A stretch of 64,000 nt of DNA, taken from Gammaproteobacteria bacterium (GTDB lineage: Bacteria > Pseudomonadota > Gammaproteobacteria > Pseudomonadales > IMCC2047). A program made the position numbers and the translations under genes. The stretch spans positions 211,343 through 275,342 of the forward strand of contig JAJFKB010000010.1 of NCBI GenBank assembly GCA_021773395.1, given 5' to 3'. Numbering within the stretch: the stretch's first letter is position 1; each line of letters starts with the position of its first letter. The notes under the pieces are model-generated. The model made no database searches, was not told the origin of the DNA, and saw only the letters and a program-made list of their open reading frames with translations. Positions 18,630-27,272 of the stretch are shown here, piece after piece.

Positions 18630-18642
18630 ACCGGAATCCGGT
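18630..18642. promoter_or_regulatory. 13-bp palindrome upstream of sulfatase 2
   Basis: ACCGGAATCCGGT is a perfect palindrome around a central A in the 255-bp divergent region between sulfatase 2 and the AraC gene. It is a possible regulator-binding site. AraC proteins normally bind direct repeats, so a link to the neighbouring AraC gene is not assumed. Confidence 0.3.
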
Positions 18643-18840
18643 TATCATAAAAGCGCGGAGGCTTTCAGTTTTGCGCAACCATTTACATCAATAGACCCCG
18701 CATCTGAAACGCTCCAAAATACCATTCCGATACAAACATTTATTCTGGAAAGCAGCTAGCTGCCTCGCCTTGAAAATTGATTGGCGGCAACCATTAACCG
18801 GCGTACAATCAAATATGGCTAATACGTTGAGGTAGCCTTT

Positions 18841-19833
18841 ATGCAGGGCTTTTTGATTAACAAGGGAGAAATTCCTCTGGCATCATATGAATTTCTCGAT
18901 GCCAAAACCCATGCTGAGGCAGAGAAAGCCCTGGCGAACGCAGTTGAACCGAGACGCTTTTCAAGTACGAAGCGCTTCGGGGCTCAGGGTATCAAGGTCA
19001 CAAAATATCAATTGGCCAGCATTCAGATATATGGCCTATATTTCAATGGTCCGCTTAATATTAGTTCCGACACGCTTCAATCAGTCAATATTATCTACCC
19101 CGTTCAAGGCAAACTCAGAACAGGCTCGGATATTCGTGATCGCACCATCGGCTGCGGTAAAGCAAGAATTGATTCACCGGGAGGCAGGGTCGCTGTTGAA
19201 TGGGATACCAGAAGCACCTCCATCGTCACAAGAATTCCGAAAGATACGCTTAATCATTACTGCAACCAGCTCTACGATATTGACACCCATAGCAGCATTC
19301 AATTTGCACCCACGCTCGACCTAACCGAGAAAGCGGGGATCAGCGTACAGAATATTTTAAATACTATACTGGCGGAAGCTGAAAACAAGCACTCATTGGT
19401 CAATCAGGGTACATTGGTGAATCATTTTGAAGAGCTGTTTATCACGGCGCTACTCAACGCCCAGCCTAATTCTCTGAGCGAAGCTTTATATGACCGTAAT
19501 AGACAGGTTAAACCGTTCTATATCAAAAGAGCCGTCGATTACATCCACGAAAATGTGGCCGGATTGACGATGCTTTCAGAATTGGTAGAGGCGACGGGTG
19601 TGAGCCTGAGAACCCTGCAAAACGGTTTTGCCAAATACTATAACACCGGCCCGAGCAACTTTATAAAACAGCTGAGATTGCGAAAGGCGCGGGAGGAACT
19701 TAAAAGCGCAAGCCACGGTGAAACTACCGTGGCAGATGTCGCTGCAAAATGGGGCTTTTACAACCCCTGTAGTTTTTCACAGAACTACAAAAAAATGTTC
19801 GGAGAAAGCCCGTCCGCCACCTTACGACGCTAG
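18841..19833 (+). CDS. AraC-family transcriptional regulator
   Basis: DNA-binding activator of 330 residues. The N-terminal half (about 20-200) matches the AraC_binding_2 ligand domain (VNIIYPVQGKLRTGSD, DSPGGRVAVEWD, IVTRIPKDTLNHYCNQL). The C-terminal 100 residues hold the double helix-turn-helix with GLTMLSELVEATGVSLRTLQNGFAKYYNTGPSNFIKQLRLRKAREEL and the signature VADVAAKWGFYNPCSFSQNYKKMFGESPS. It is divergently transcribed from the sulfatase/TonB-receptor genes and is the natural candidate to control them. This subfamily often responds to aromatic or steroid compounds in proteobacteria; the inducer here is unknown. Confidence 0.92.
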   Translation: MQGFLINKGEIPLASYEFLDAKTHAEAEKALANAVEPRRFSSTKRFGAQGIKVTKYQLASIQIYGLYFNGPLNISSDTLQSVNIIYPVQGKLRTGSDIRDRTIGCGKARIDSPGGRVAVEWDTRSTSIVTRIPKDTLNHYCNQLYDIDTHSSIQFAPTLDLTEKAGISVQNILNTILAEAENKHSLVNQGTLVNHFEELFITALLNAQPNSLSEALYDRNRQVKPFYIKRAVDYIHENVAGLTMLSELVEATGVSLRTLQNGFAKYYNTGPSNFIKQLRLRKAREELKSASHGETTVADVAAKWGFYNPCSFSQNYKKMFGESPSATLRR

Positions 19834-19847
19834 CGGCCCCTCCCACG

Positions 19848-20398
19848 TCAACCCAGACCGCCTATGGCTTCAGACTGTGTTAAATAGTGGTGAAATACAC
19901 TGTCCGGATCATATTTTTCCCGCAATTCGCCCAATCGTTGCCAGTTCTCGGGCGAGTGACATTTCTGATAGCGATCCTTATGACGAGGCTCCACTTCATT
20001 CGGATAATGTCCAACTGCAAAAGGATCCATTAGCGGCAATGTTCCACTGAGCCAGCTGTAGTTCTTGTCATCATTCGCTTCGTCGTCCCAGATCGCATAG
20101 CAGCCAACAAAACAGTCTGCTACCCAAGAGAAACAAGAGTCCTGCTTCTCCTCTAGCTGCATATTGTAGGAAGCCAGGATATGACAGTCTTTGGTTGGTA
20201 CTTTATGCATATGACTAGCCAGCGCATGCAAGGTCGCGCTCCCATCATTGGTCAGCACATTATCCACGATGTAACGCCCCTGGCGGCCTGCTGGATCTTT
20301 CAGACTGAAATAGCGATCATACAACCCTTTAAAGCTATACTCCTGGTACTCCGCCTGGACGACAATTTTGGTCGCCAATACCGATTCCGCAAAGGGTC
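19848..20398 (-). pseudogene. 5'-truncated second copy of BBE-type FAD oxidoreductase
   Basis: About 180 codons corresponding to the C-terminal third (BBE domain) of the full-length gene at 29198-30721. The proteins are about 88% identical (RQGRYIVDNVLTNDGSATL, DSCFSWVADCFVGCYAIWD, FAVGHYPNEVEPRHKDRY). Similarity begins abruptly at PFAES, with an in-frame stop just before it, so the FAD-binding half is absent. Its left end abuts the AraC gene (14 bp) and its right end the operator of the enoyl-CoA hydratase gene. The reading frame has stayed open, so decay is recent or a short product is still made, but flavin binding is impossible. Confidence 0.82.
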
Positions 20399-20423
20399 AT
20401 AAGTATTGACTTCCAACGCATAA

Positions 20424-20437
20424 TGAATGAATATTCA
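20424..20437. promoter_or_regulatory. TetR-type operator (site 1), enoyl-CoA hydratase promoter
   Basis: TGAATGAATATTCA fits TGAA-N6-TTCA and lies within the perfect palindrome AATGAATATTCATT (20426-20439). It is 80 bp before the chosen start of the hydratase gene. Related sites at 21732, 26665 and 27054 mark the same regulon. Confidence 0.6.
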
Positions 20438-20518
20438 TTTAATCAGTCAAGCAAACCTACCGTTGTCTGGACATCCGATTACGAATCGATCAATTTTCAG
20501 CTAAAGTGGAAAGTTCCT

Positions 20519-21277
20519 ATGCACAAGCTAGCTATCAACAACAAAACGGCCACCATCACCCTGTCGCGCCCCCCCGTCAATGCGATCAATGTGGAATGGA
20601 TAGACGCCTTCAACCAGATTCTTGACGAGTTGGAGAGCAACACTAACCTGTCGGTTTTACATATTCGTAGCGAACAGAAAGTATTTTGTGCCGGAGCAGA
20701 TCTCACTCTGACCCGCAAGGCCTGCGAGTCTGAAGCGGGTATCGAAGAGATGATCAGCACCATCAGGGATCTGCAGCGCCTGTATGACCGAATTGAATCA
20801 TCTCCCCTGGTTAGCATCGCCGAAATGAATGGTGCCGCCATGGGCGGTGGCATGGAACTGGCACTAGCCTGTGACTTGCGCGTGGTTGCCCGGGAGGCCC
20901 GGATTGGACTGCCCGAGGCGAGACTGGGCCTGCTCCCAGGTGCCGGCGGAACGCAACGTTTGACTCTACTGTGCGGCAGGGCTATTGCCAGTCGCCTGAT
21001 ACTCTCTGCGGAACTCGTCGACGGGTCGACCGCCGTTGAACTGGGTATTGCGCAGTGGTCCGTACCACGCAGTGAACTGAAGGATTTTGCGTTAAATCTC
21101 GCCAACAATATAGGCAGCATGAGTGCGGATGCGATCCGCGCCTGCAAGGCCTGCATCCTGGCCGCCACAGATCTGGAGCTGAACGGCTTTGAGGAAGAGC
21201 TGTCTGGCACCCGAAACTTGATGAAAACCGAAGAAACCAGCCGGCTGGTAAAGGCCTTTCTCGATAAGAGTGCCTGA
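20519..21277 (+). CDS. Enoyl-CoA hydratase
   Basis: Crotonase-family enzyme of 252 residues from the ATG at 20519. Oxyanion-hole segments are KVFCAGADLTL and AEMNGAAMGGGMELALACDLRVVA. Both catalytic glutamates appear at the expected places (EMNG/MELAL and LGLLPGAGGTQRL region), fitting a true hydratase. The frame is open to an ATG at 20423, but that codon lies inside a palindromic operator, so I reject it. It is oriented toward the TetR gene and probably belongs to the same CoA-ester catabolic regulon, through the operator 80 bp upstream. Confidence 0.87.
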   Translation: MHKLAINNKTATITLSRPPVNAINVEWIDAFNQILDELESNTNLSVLHIRSEQKVFCAGADLTLTRKACESEAGIEEMISTIRDLQRLYDRIESSPLVSIAEMNGAAMGGGMELALACDLRVVAREARIGLPEARLGLLPGAGGTQRLTLLCGRAIASRLILSAELVDGSTAVELGIAQWSVPRSELKDFALNLANNIGSMSADAIRACKACILAATDLELNGFEEELSGTRNLMKTEETSRLVKAFLDKSA

Positions 21278-21352
21278 TCAAAGGGCAGCACACTCCCCTT
21301 GTAATCCAGCGGGTATTAATGTTGTGAACCATCCACCTCCAGTGCTGAGAAT

Positions 21353-21573
21353 TTGCTTTTGTTTGAGATTACGGCTGTACTCGGTATTGATATTGCCGGT
21401 ATTGAGATTACAAAAGGCGCTTTTAATCTACATGGGGTTGTTCCGACAGGTAAAGTTGTTTTAAAGAAGCAATTTCCGCGAACTAAACTCTCGGCATTTA
21501 TTGCCTGTTTTCCGCCCTGCCTCATTGTCATGGAATCCTGCTCTGGTGCGAATGAATATTTGAAGCTGCCAGC
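21353..21573 (+). pseudogene. IS110-family transposase N-terminal remnant
   Basis: The translation GIDIAGIEITKGAFNLHGVVPTGKVVLKKQFPRTKLSAFIACFPPCLIVMESCSGANEY matches the start of IS110-type DEDD transposases (GIDIAK..F..HGVD..GKVVL.+...R..L..F.....PCLI.ME.C.GA). Similarity stops near 21573 and no C-terminal part or ends are visible. It occupies most of the 500-bp gap between the hydratase and the TetR gene. Confidence 0.75.
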
Positions 21574-21731
21574 AGACCCTCAATGCGTGCGTTGCGATCA
21601 AGCAAACGACACCTCATCTTCCGAGTCTCCTGTAGCCACTCTGTCCGTCTCATTGGGCATCTCCTTCGATGCCCAATGAAAACCGGACAGATCATCTGCT
21701 ACAAGACAGGCGTTTGACAATTGCGGTTAAA

Positions 21732-21745
21732 TGAACAACCATTCA
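21732..21745. promoter_or_regulatory. TetR-type operator (site 2), tetR promoter
   Basis: TGAACAACCATTCA fits TGAA-N6-TTCA, embedded in ATGAA-N6-TTCAT (21731-21746). It lies 35 bp before the chosen tetR start, so it would give autoregulation. Confidence 0.5.
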
Positions 21746-21778
21746 TCATATTTATATAAATACGAGAAGAGCAGATCA

Positions 21779-22453
21779 ATGGCCGTTGAAGAATCCACAA
21801 TGATTGACGAAGTGTACAGCCAGGTTACCGACCCCAAACTGGTACGAGAGCGCCGCAGTCAGATTGTCGCCGCTGCGGTCAAACTCTTTTCCGAAGAGGG
21901 CTACTATCGCACCACCATACAAAAAATAGCCCGTGAAGCGCGTGTCAGCCCGGGCCTTATCTATCAATATGTCAAGGACAAGGACGATGTGCTTTACCTC
22001 TCACTCAAGGACATCATGGACTCCTACTGCCATGAAATTCCACTTGCCCAAGCGGGCATAGGGGATCCTGTCGCTCGACTGGAGGCTTCAGTTCGCGCTT
22101 ACTGCAAGGTGGTCGACCAACGCAAAACCGCAACGGTACTGGCCTATCGTACTTCGGCATTGCTGCCCCAGCAACGTCGCGAAGCGGTCAAGGCCATGGA
22201 ACTCAAATCCAACCAACTGCTGAGCGAATGCATCTCGCAGGGTATCGAAGCAGGCTATTTTAGCCCGGAACTTAACATTGAAATTGCCACTTACCAGTGC
22301 GTGATGTTCTGCCATACCTGGGCGCTTAAATATTGGCGGCTCAAAGCGTACTGTAATCTGGATCAGTATCTGCAGCAGGGGTTACCCTCGCTACTCAATG
22401 CGCTACTCTCCGCCGCAGGCCGCGACCACTACGACCGCCTGATAACCACCTGA
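21779..22453 (+). CDS. TetR/AcrR-family transcriptional regulator
   Basis: Repressor of 224 residues. The N-terminal helix-turn-helix is RRSQIVAAAVKLFSEEGYYRTTIQKIAREARVSPGLIYQYVKDKDDVLYLSL, and the remaining 150 residues are the ligand/dimer domain. An in-frame ATG at 21731 lies inside an operator-like palindrome. I chose the ATG at 21779, which follows GAGAAGAG. Members of this type in catabolic clusters are usually released by an acyl-CoA thioester. Four TGAA-N6-TTCA-type palindromes around the surrounding catabolic genes, including one before this gene, make it the likely master repressor of the 20-29 kb region (inference). Confidence 0.9.
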   Translation: MAVEESTMIDEVYSQVTDPKLVRERRSQIVAAAVKLFSEEGYYRTTIQKIAREARVSPGLIYQYVKDKDDVLYLSLKDIMDSYCHEIPLAQAGIGDPVARLEASVRAYCKVVDQRKTATVLAYRTSALLPQQRREAVKAMELKSNQLLSECISQGIEAGYFSPELNIEIATYQCVMFCHTWALKYWRLKAYCNLDQYLQQGLPSLLNALLSAAGRDHYDRLITT

Positions 22454-22529
22454 ACAAGCTTCTGTATTGCTGATGAGGGGCTACAGTCTCTCCATCACGT
22501 CGATACCCGGCAGACCCAGGCACCTGGTT

Positions 22530-23309
22530 TCACATGATCTCGCCGCCAGTGAGTGCTAACGATTGCCCCGTGATCGAAGCACTGCCGGGCTGGCAAAGCC
22601 AGAGCGCCATTTCTGCAATTTCAAGTGGCTGAATAAATCGTTTTTGAGGATTGAATTTAACCAGTTCGGCCGCTGCTTCCTCTTTACTACATCCTGTTTT
22701 TGATACGATATTATCGAGCGTTTTCAGCAACATATCGGTCTCAACGTATCCAGGACAGATTGCATTGACGGTGATTCCTTTGCGAGCGGTTTCAAGCGCC
22801 AAAGCCTTGGTCATGCCAACGACCCCGTGTTTAGCAGCACAATAGGCCGACACATACTGATAGCCGACCAGACCAGCGCTGCTGGCCACATTGACGATTC
22901 GCCCCCACTTATTTTCAAGCATGCCCGGCAGTACCACACGGGCACAATGGAAGACCCCTTTGAGATTTACCGATAGCATCCTGTCTAGTAACGCTGAATC
23001 TGTTTTTAGAAAAGGTGCCGACTCAGAGACCCCTGCATTGTTAATTAAAACCTCTACACTTCCAAAAGTGGAGACAGCGTCGCTGAATGCTTTGCTAACA
23101 GATAGTTCGTCGGCAACGTCAACCTGTACCGCCTGGCATTGAGGCAAAACGGCCACCTGTTCCTCCAGTATCGTAAGGTTTCTCCCCATCACTGTTACCC
23201 TGGCGCCAGCTTCACTGAATACCTTTGCAACAGCAGCACCGATACCTCGGCCTCCTCCAGTTACCACGACGTGCCGTGACTCGATATTTTGCAGGTGATT
23301 TGATGTCAT
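22530..23309 (-). CDS. SDR-family NAD(P)-dependent dehydrogenase (1)
   Basis: Classical short-chain dehydrogenase of 259 residues. It has the cofactor motif TGGGRGIG, structural NNAG, catalytic Ser in VASSAGLVGYQ and YCAAK (Tyr-x3-Lys). The C-terminus ITGQSLALTGGEIM resembles 3-hydroxyacyl-CoA and 3-hydroxybutyrate dehydrogenases. In this setting it may oxidise a 3-hydroxyacyl-CoA made by the neighbouring hydratases (inference). A weak operator-like TGAT-N6-TTCA lies at 23345-23358 upstream. The gene is convergent with tetR. Confidence 0.88.
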   Translation of the reverse strand: MTSNHLQNIESRHVVVTGGGRGIGAAVAKVFSEAGARVTVMGRNLTILEEQVAVLPQCQAVQVDVADELSVSKAFSDAVSTFGSVEVLINNAGVSESAPFLKTDSALLDRMLSVNLKGVFHCARVVLPGMLENKWGRIVNVASSAGLVGYQYVSAYCAAKHGVVGMTKALALETARKGITVNAICPGYVETDMLLKTLDNIVSKTGCSKEEAAAELVKFNPQKRFIQPLEIAEMALWLCQPGSASITGQSLALTGGEIM

Positions 23310-23468
23310 TATTAAGCCTATTTTCTAGGGACAGCCTGATTAATTGATGAATAATTCAGGGTTAGCATCATTTATTACCAAGGCGGTTTCGGATAATAAG
23401 TGCAATTTCTCAGGGAAGAAGACTAGCTGATTTAGCTCGCCATTTTTCTCACCAAAGGAAGACGCACA

Positions 23469-23555
23469 ATGAACTGCAAACAGCTAACCGAGAATGAACG
23501 ATACCAGATTTACGTGATGAATAAAGCAGGACATCGACAGAAGCGTGTTTCAGGC
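23469..23555 (+). pseudogene. IS30-family transposase N-terminal remnant
   Basis: MNCKQLTENERYQIYVMNKAGHRQK is the typical first helix region of IS30 transposases (QLT..ERYQI..L..AGHSQ..IA). After Lys25 the similarity ends and the reading frame runs into the end of the acyl-CoA dehydrogenase gene. AAGGAAG before the ATG is preserved. It is a fragment of about 90 bases in the 295-bp gap 23310-23604. Confidence 0.65.
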
Positions 23556-23604
23556 AAGCCTTTCACTGCATGGCGAATTAGCCAGGCACGCTTACTAAAA
23601 TTAT

Positions 23605-24801
23605 CTATCGGGCATTTAGCAACTGTCCGGCAATCACCAGTTTCTGGATTTCACTGGTGCCTTCATATATTCGCAGCGCCCTGATTTCCCGGTAAAGCGC
23701 CTCTACCGTTTCACCAACGACAACGCCACGACCACCAAATAATTGAACCGCATGATCAATAACACGCTGCGCCGCTTCGGTGGCATAAAGTTTGGCCATG
23801 GACGCCTCTCGGGCAACTGGCTGATTCAGCACATCCCTAGTCCAGGCGGCACGATAGATCAACAGGGCCGACGCGTCGATATCGACCGCCATCTCGGCAA
23901 TTTTTGCCTGGGTTAATTGAAATGCCGCCAGAGGTTTTTTAAACACTTCCCTTTCCTGCACCCGTGCCAACGCCTCATCCATCGCCCGGCGCGCAAACCC
24001 CAATGCAGCAGCCCCGACCGTGGAACGAAAAACATCCAGGGTCGCCATGGCAATTTTAAATCCATCCCCGGGACTGCCGATCATGGCAGACGCCGGTACA
24101 CGGCACTCTGATAATTCAAGAGTACCCAGTGGGTGCGGTGCAATTACTGGAATACGCTCTGACACCCTAAGCCCGGGCGTATCGGCTTCCACAATAAAGG
24201 CGCAGATATCACTCGAACCCCTTTCGCTGCCGGTGCGGGCAAAAACTACATACTGATCGGCAAGGCCAGCATTGCTGATCCAGGTTTTCGCACCACTAAT
24301 CAGATAGTCAGCACCATCCCTTACCGCCCGAGTGGTCATGGCCGCTACGTCAGAGCCCGAATTGGATTCCGATATTGCAAAGGCCGCTAGCCTTTTGCCT
24401 GCAGCCACATCCGGGAGGTATCTCTGCTTTTGCGCATCTGAGCCGAAAAGCGAAATTGGTGCGCTGCCAAGCCCCTGCATCGCAAAAGCAAAATCAGCCA
24501 GCCCTGAATAGCGGCCAAGCGTCTCTCTGCACAAACAGAGTGCCCGAACATCCAGCCTCCCATCCGGCAACTTTACCGCACCCTCACCCTGTGAATACGC
24601 GCCCGGGACGGTATAGCGTAATAATCCTGCTTCACCCATTGCAGAGACCAGTCGCGTCGCTTCTCTATCCAGCGCCTCGCCATCGTGAATTTCCAGCGGG
24701 AAGGGTTCGATGTGAGTCGCAGCGAAGGATTCCAGCTCTTCAAGAAGATTGACATATTGCTGCCCGAGAAAAGGCCATGATAGGAAACTCTTGTCAGCCA
24801 C
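23605..24801 (-). CDS. Acyl-CoA dehydrogenase
   Basis: FAD enzyme of 398 residues that introduces a 2,3-double bond into an acyl-CoA. Family signatures are [78 protein letters not shown]; the Glu in YEGTSE is the usual catalytic-base position of the short-chain class. It starts with GTG at 24801, preceded by GAGGAGG at good spacing; no ATG fits. It is followed upstream by a hydratase and an SDR in the same orientation, an order suited to beta-oxidation-like attack on an alicyclic or aromatic-derived CoA ester. Similarity to AliB-type cyclohexanecarboxyl-CoA dehydrogenase is possible but not shown. Confidence 0.9.
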   Translation of the reverse strand: MADKSFLSWPFLGQQYVNLLEELESFAATHIEPFPLEIHDGEALDREATRLVSAMGEAGLLRYTVPGAYSQGEGAVKLPDGRLDVRALCLCRETLGRYSGLADFAFAMQGLGSAPISLFGSDAQKQRYLPDVAAGKRLAAFAISESNSGSDVAAMTTRAVRDGADYLISGAKTWISNAGLADQYVVFARTGSERGSSDICAFIVEADTPGLRVSERIPVIAPHPLGTLELSECRVPASAMIGSPGDGFKIAMATLDVFRSTVGAAALGFARRAMDEALARVQEREVFKKPLAAFQLTQAKIAEMAVDIDASALLIYRAAWTRDVLNQPVAREASMAKLYATEAAQRVIDHAVQLFGGRGVVVGETVEALYREIRALRIYEGTSEIQKLVIAGQLLNAR

Positions 24802-24938
24802 GCCGGCATCCTCCTCTATTTTGCCGGTACATTGTTCAAGTCAACGCCGACGGAAAAGTAACTCATTGTTAAATCAATTCAATGCAAGGCACCTGAAAGC
24901 CCACATTCCCAACCAAGGAAGGCGCCCTGAAGCTTGAA

Positions 24939-25757
24939 TCAATCGCCTTCAAATACCGGTGACTGCTTGGCTGCAAATGCCTCGAATGCACGGGTAAAGT
25001 CATTCGTCGCCATACAGATCGCCTGCGCCTGAGCTTCCGCTTCAATGGCCTGATCAATGCTCATGCTCCACTCATAGTCGAGCTGATTTTTGGTCATGGC
25101 ATGCGCAAAGGTCGGGCCATCGGCCAATCGCTGCGCCATTTTCTGGGCCGTCGCCAGGGTCTCTCCCGCCGCTACCAGCTTGTTGAAATAGCCCCAGCGC
25201 TCCCCTTCCTCACCACTCATCGCACGGCCGGTGTACAGCAGTTCCGCAGCACGACCATGACCGATAATACGCGGCAGGATTGCACAGGCACCCATATCAC
25301 AACCTGCCAGCCCGACTCGGGTGAACAGAAATGCGGTCTTACTCTCCACTGAACCTACTCGCATATCACTGGCCATAGAGATAATCGCACCGGCGCCGGC
25401 ACAGACTCCTTCAACCGCCGAGATGATCGGCTGCGGGCAAGCACGCATCGCTTTGACCAGATCACCGGTCATACGACAAAACTCGAGCAAACCGGGCATA
25501 TCCATTTTGGTCAACGGCCCGATTATTTCGTGGACATCACCACCGGAACAGAAATTGCCGCCGGCACCGCTAAAGACCACGATCTTGACGTCTTCGGCAA
25601 ACTGCAATTCACGAAAGGTGTCACGCAGTTCACTGTAGCTCTCAAAGGTGAGGGGGTTTTTACGATCCGGTCGATTCAAGGTCAGGGTTGCCACCTTGCC
25701 CTCAACTTCCCATTTAAAATGTTCTGGTCTGAAATCTGCTGCTTTTACTCTCTTCAT
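24939..25757 (-). CDS. Enoyl-CoA hydratase family protein
   Basis: Crotonase-fold protein of 272 residues. [15 protein letters not shown] and [23 protein letters not shown] are the oxyanion-hole segments. The start [41 protein letters not shown] and the [22 protein letters not shown] segment are of a subfamily I associate with aerobic CoA-dependent aromatic and anthranilate-type gene clusters. It has 45 bp to the SDR upstream and 137 bp to the acyl-CoA dehydrogenase downstream, forming a probable three-gene operon. Reaction: addition of water to, or ring cleavage of, an alicyclic CoA ester; not resolvable from sequence. Confidence 0.87.
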   Translation of the reverse strand: MKRVKAADFRPEHFKWEVEGKVATLTLNRPDRKNPLTFESYSELRDTFRELQFAEDVKIVVFSGAGGNFCSGGDVHEIIGPLTKMDMPGLLEFCRMTGDLVKAMRACPQPIISAVEGVCAGAGAIISMASDMRVGSVESKTAFLFTRVGLAGCDMGACAILPRIIGHGRAAELLYTGRAMSGEEGERWGYFNKLVAAGETLATAQKMAQRLADGPTFAHAMTKNQLDYEWSMSIDQAIEAEAQAQAICMATNDFTRAFEAFAAKQSPVFEGD

Positions 25758-25802
25758 GTTACTCGCTCCATAAAATCTGAGGTTAATTCAAGCTCGGCCA
25801 GA

Positions 25803-26552
25803 TTAGCCGTGCATGGATATTCCACCGCTGACACTGATCACCTGCCCAGTGATAAAGTCTGATGAGGGACTAGAGAAAAAGAGTATGGTGTTGGCTATTT
25901 CGCTTGGCTTTGCCAGACGACGCATCGGTGTTGCGCGGACAAAAGCCTCACGATGCTTCTCCGGTACCGCTGCCAACAGGGCTGTATCGGTGGGTCCCGG
26001 GCAGACCGCATTGACATGAATATTGTAACGCGCCATCTCACGTGCAAGCCCCTTGCAGAAAGCAATTGCACCACCTTTGGCACCGGAATAGGCCGCCTCC
26101 CCCATACTGCCAACCCGCCCGGCATCGCTGGATACCACCACGATTTTACCCTCTTTCTGCTCGATCATGCTGTCCAGAAAAGCCCGAGTCACCTTCATCG
26201 GCCCCATCAGGTTAAGATCAACCACCAGATCCCAGAAATCGGGGTCATTTTCCATGAAAGGCTGAATTTTACCCCAACCAGCCACGTTGGCGACAATGGA
26301 GACTTTCCCCTCTTTCTCCAGCACAGTACTGGCAAAACTGCTGATAGACTCATCGTCGGTTACGTCGAGACGCACAAACTCCGCCTTCTGCCCCTTGGCA
26401 CGAATACTTTCTGCCGCCGCAAGGCCGGCCTTTTCGTTAATATCACCGATGTAGACGGTCGCACCTGCGGCGGCCAATGCCTCGCTGGTCGCCAAACCAA
26501 TACCATTTCCACCACCGGTCACTACTGCTACTTTTCCAGTTACATCCGTCAT
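25803..26552 (-). CDS. SDR-family dehydrogenase (2), BadH-like
   Basis: Short-chain dehydrogenase of 249 residues, with TGGGNGIG cofactor motif and catalytic Ser/Tyr/Lys in VSSDAGRVGSMGEAAYSGAKGG. The segments SDAGRVGS.GEA.Y, CPGPTDTALL and the ending ITGQVISVSGGISMHG resemble BadH (2-hydroxycyclohexanecarboxyl-CoA dehydrogenase) of R. palustris as I recall it. NVAG replaces the usual NNAG. It is first gene of the minus-strand operon SDR, hydratase, acyl-CoA dehydrogenase. A perfect 14-bp palindrome (26665-26678) sits 113 bp upstream as probable operator. Confidence 0.88.
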   Translation of the reverse strand: MTDVTGKVAVVTGGGNGIGLATSEALAAAGATVYIGDINEKAGLAAAESIRAKGQKAEFVRLDVTDDESISSFASTVLEKEGKVSIVANVAGWGKIQPFMENDPDFWDLVVDLNLMGPMKVTRAFLDSMIEQKEGKIVVVSSDAGRVGSMGEAAYSGAKGGAIAFCKGLAREMARYNIHVNAVCPGPTDTALLAAVPEKHREAFVRATPMRRLAKPSEIANTILFFSSPSSDFITGQVISVSGGISMHG

Positions 26553-26664
26553 AAAAACTCCCGCTTTAATTACGCTATTACAAGGTGATTTGAATCTGAT
26601 GCCAACGCCTCACCCTTTATCTGTTTGTTTGGCACAGAATGGAGGCTAGACTCCACTCGGAAAT

Positions 26665-26678
26665 TGAATGATCATTCA
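26665..26678. promoter_or_regulatory. TetR-type operator (site 3), SDR operon promoter
   Basis: TGAATGATCATTCA is a perfect 14-bp palindrome. It lies 113 bp upstream of the SDR gene at 26552 and reads TGAA-N6-TTCA like the other three sites. Confidence 0.65.
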
Positions 26679-26782
26679 TTCGGCAAAAAGAGTCAAGCAG
26701 TTTTTATGATGGCAAACTTGCTTCACACTCGAATGATTTACCCCGAACAACGCACAAAAAAAACACTCCCCCGGCACGCTTT

Positions 26783-27016
26783 TTATGTCTTTGCGCGCCT
26801 ATACTGCTCTCTCAATTCGGTCTTGAGTACTTTGCCTACCGTACTTTTTGGTAGTTTATCCGCAAATATCCACCAATTTGATGTTTTTTACCCACCGATC
26901 GAATTTCGGCAACGGCTAATCAACTCCTCCATCAAGGGGACCACATTCGGCGTGCAGACAATCGCGGCAGCGAGCTGCCTCTCTACTGTGGCCCGGGAGC
27001 CCGAAGACCACCACCT
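26783..27016 (-). pseudogene. C-terminal fragment of an AMP-forming acyl-CoA synthetase
   Basis: The reverse strand encodes, with frameshifts, VFGLP..ATVERQLAAAIVCTPNVVPLMEELISRCRNSIGG, then ADKLPKSTVGKVLKTELREQYRRAKT and a stop. This is the C-terminal domain of AMP-dependent acyl-CoA ligases, with the PKSTVGKVLK lysine motif. The N-terminal 450 residues are gone. It lies in the 960-bp gap between the SDR operon and the CoA ligase, between two operators, so it marks an ancestral ligase gene lost from this cluster. Confidence 0.78.
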
Positions 27017-27053
27017 ACAATAGATTTAGTTTTTCTTGACTAATATACATGAA

Positions 27054-27067
27054 TGATTGATCATTCA
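27054..27067. promoter_or_regulatory. TetR-type operator (site 4), CoA-ligase-side promoter
   Basis: TGATTGATCATTCA differs from site 3 by one base and is part of a longer inverted repeat from 27050 to 27069. TTGACT (27036-27041) upstream could be a -35 box, which would place the operator over the -10 region. Confidence 0.55.
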
Positions 27068-27150
27068 TTCTGCCTAAGCATCTAATTTTAATCGGATGAG
27101 TTGATACCGGCCGCCACTGAAGCCGTTCCGTTCCATAGGAGAAATGCATT

Positions 27151-27231
27151 ATGCGCATTGATAACAAAGTAGCTGTAGTTCGTTCTGGTCAACCCAAACT
27201 GGACACTCTCTTTAGAGATTTATTCGCATAG
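27151..27231 (+). pseudogene. Truncated SDR start (26 codons)
   Basis: MRIDNKVAVV, preceded by AGGAGA, is the typical start of a short-chain dehydrogenase. The glycine motif that should follow is replaced by RSGQPKLDTLFRDLFA and a stop. Promoter, operator and ribosome-binding site are preserved, so a leader-like 26-residue peptide may be made. It looks like the scar of a deletion. Imperfect repeats of GTTACTAC follow at once. Confidence 0.5.
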
Positions 27232-27272
27232 TTACTACGAAACCAAGTTACTACAAACAAGTTACTACGAAT
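27230..27272. repeat. Three short direct repeats GTTACTACRA
   Basis: GTTACTAC followed by GA, AA and GA occurs at 27231, 27247 and 27261, spaced 16 and 14 bases, directly after the truncated SDR reading frame. Its function is unknown. The rest of the stretch to 27512 shows one isolated MITE-like end, CTAGGGAACCTCT, at 27453-27465. Confidence 0.5.

Noticed and set aside
20497-21291. 264-codon minus-strand reading frame
   Set aside because: Shadow of the enoyl-CoA hydratase gene; Ser/Arg-rich translation with no domain.
23345-23358. Fifth TetR operator (TGATGAATAATTCA)
   Set aside because: Only the outer half-sites fit; the core differs from the other four sites at several positions. Kept as weak and not listed as a feature.
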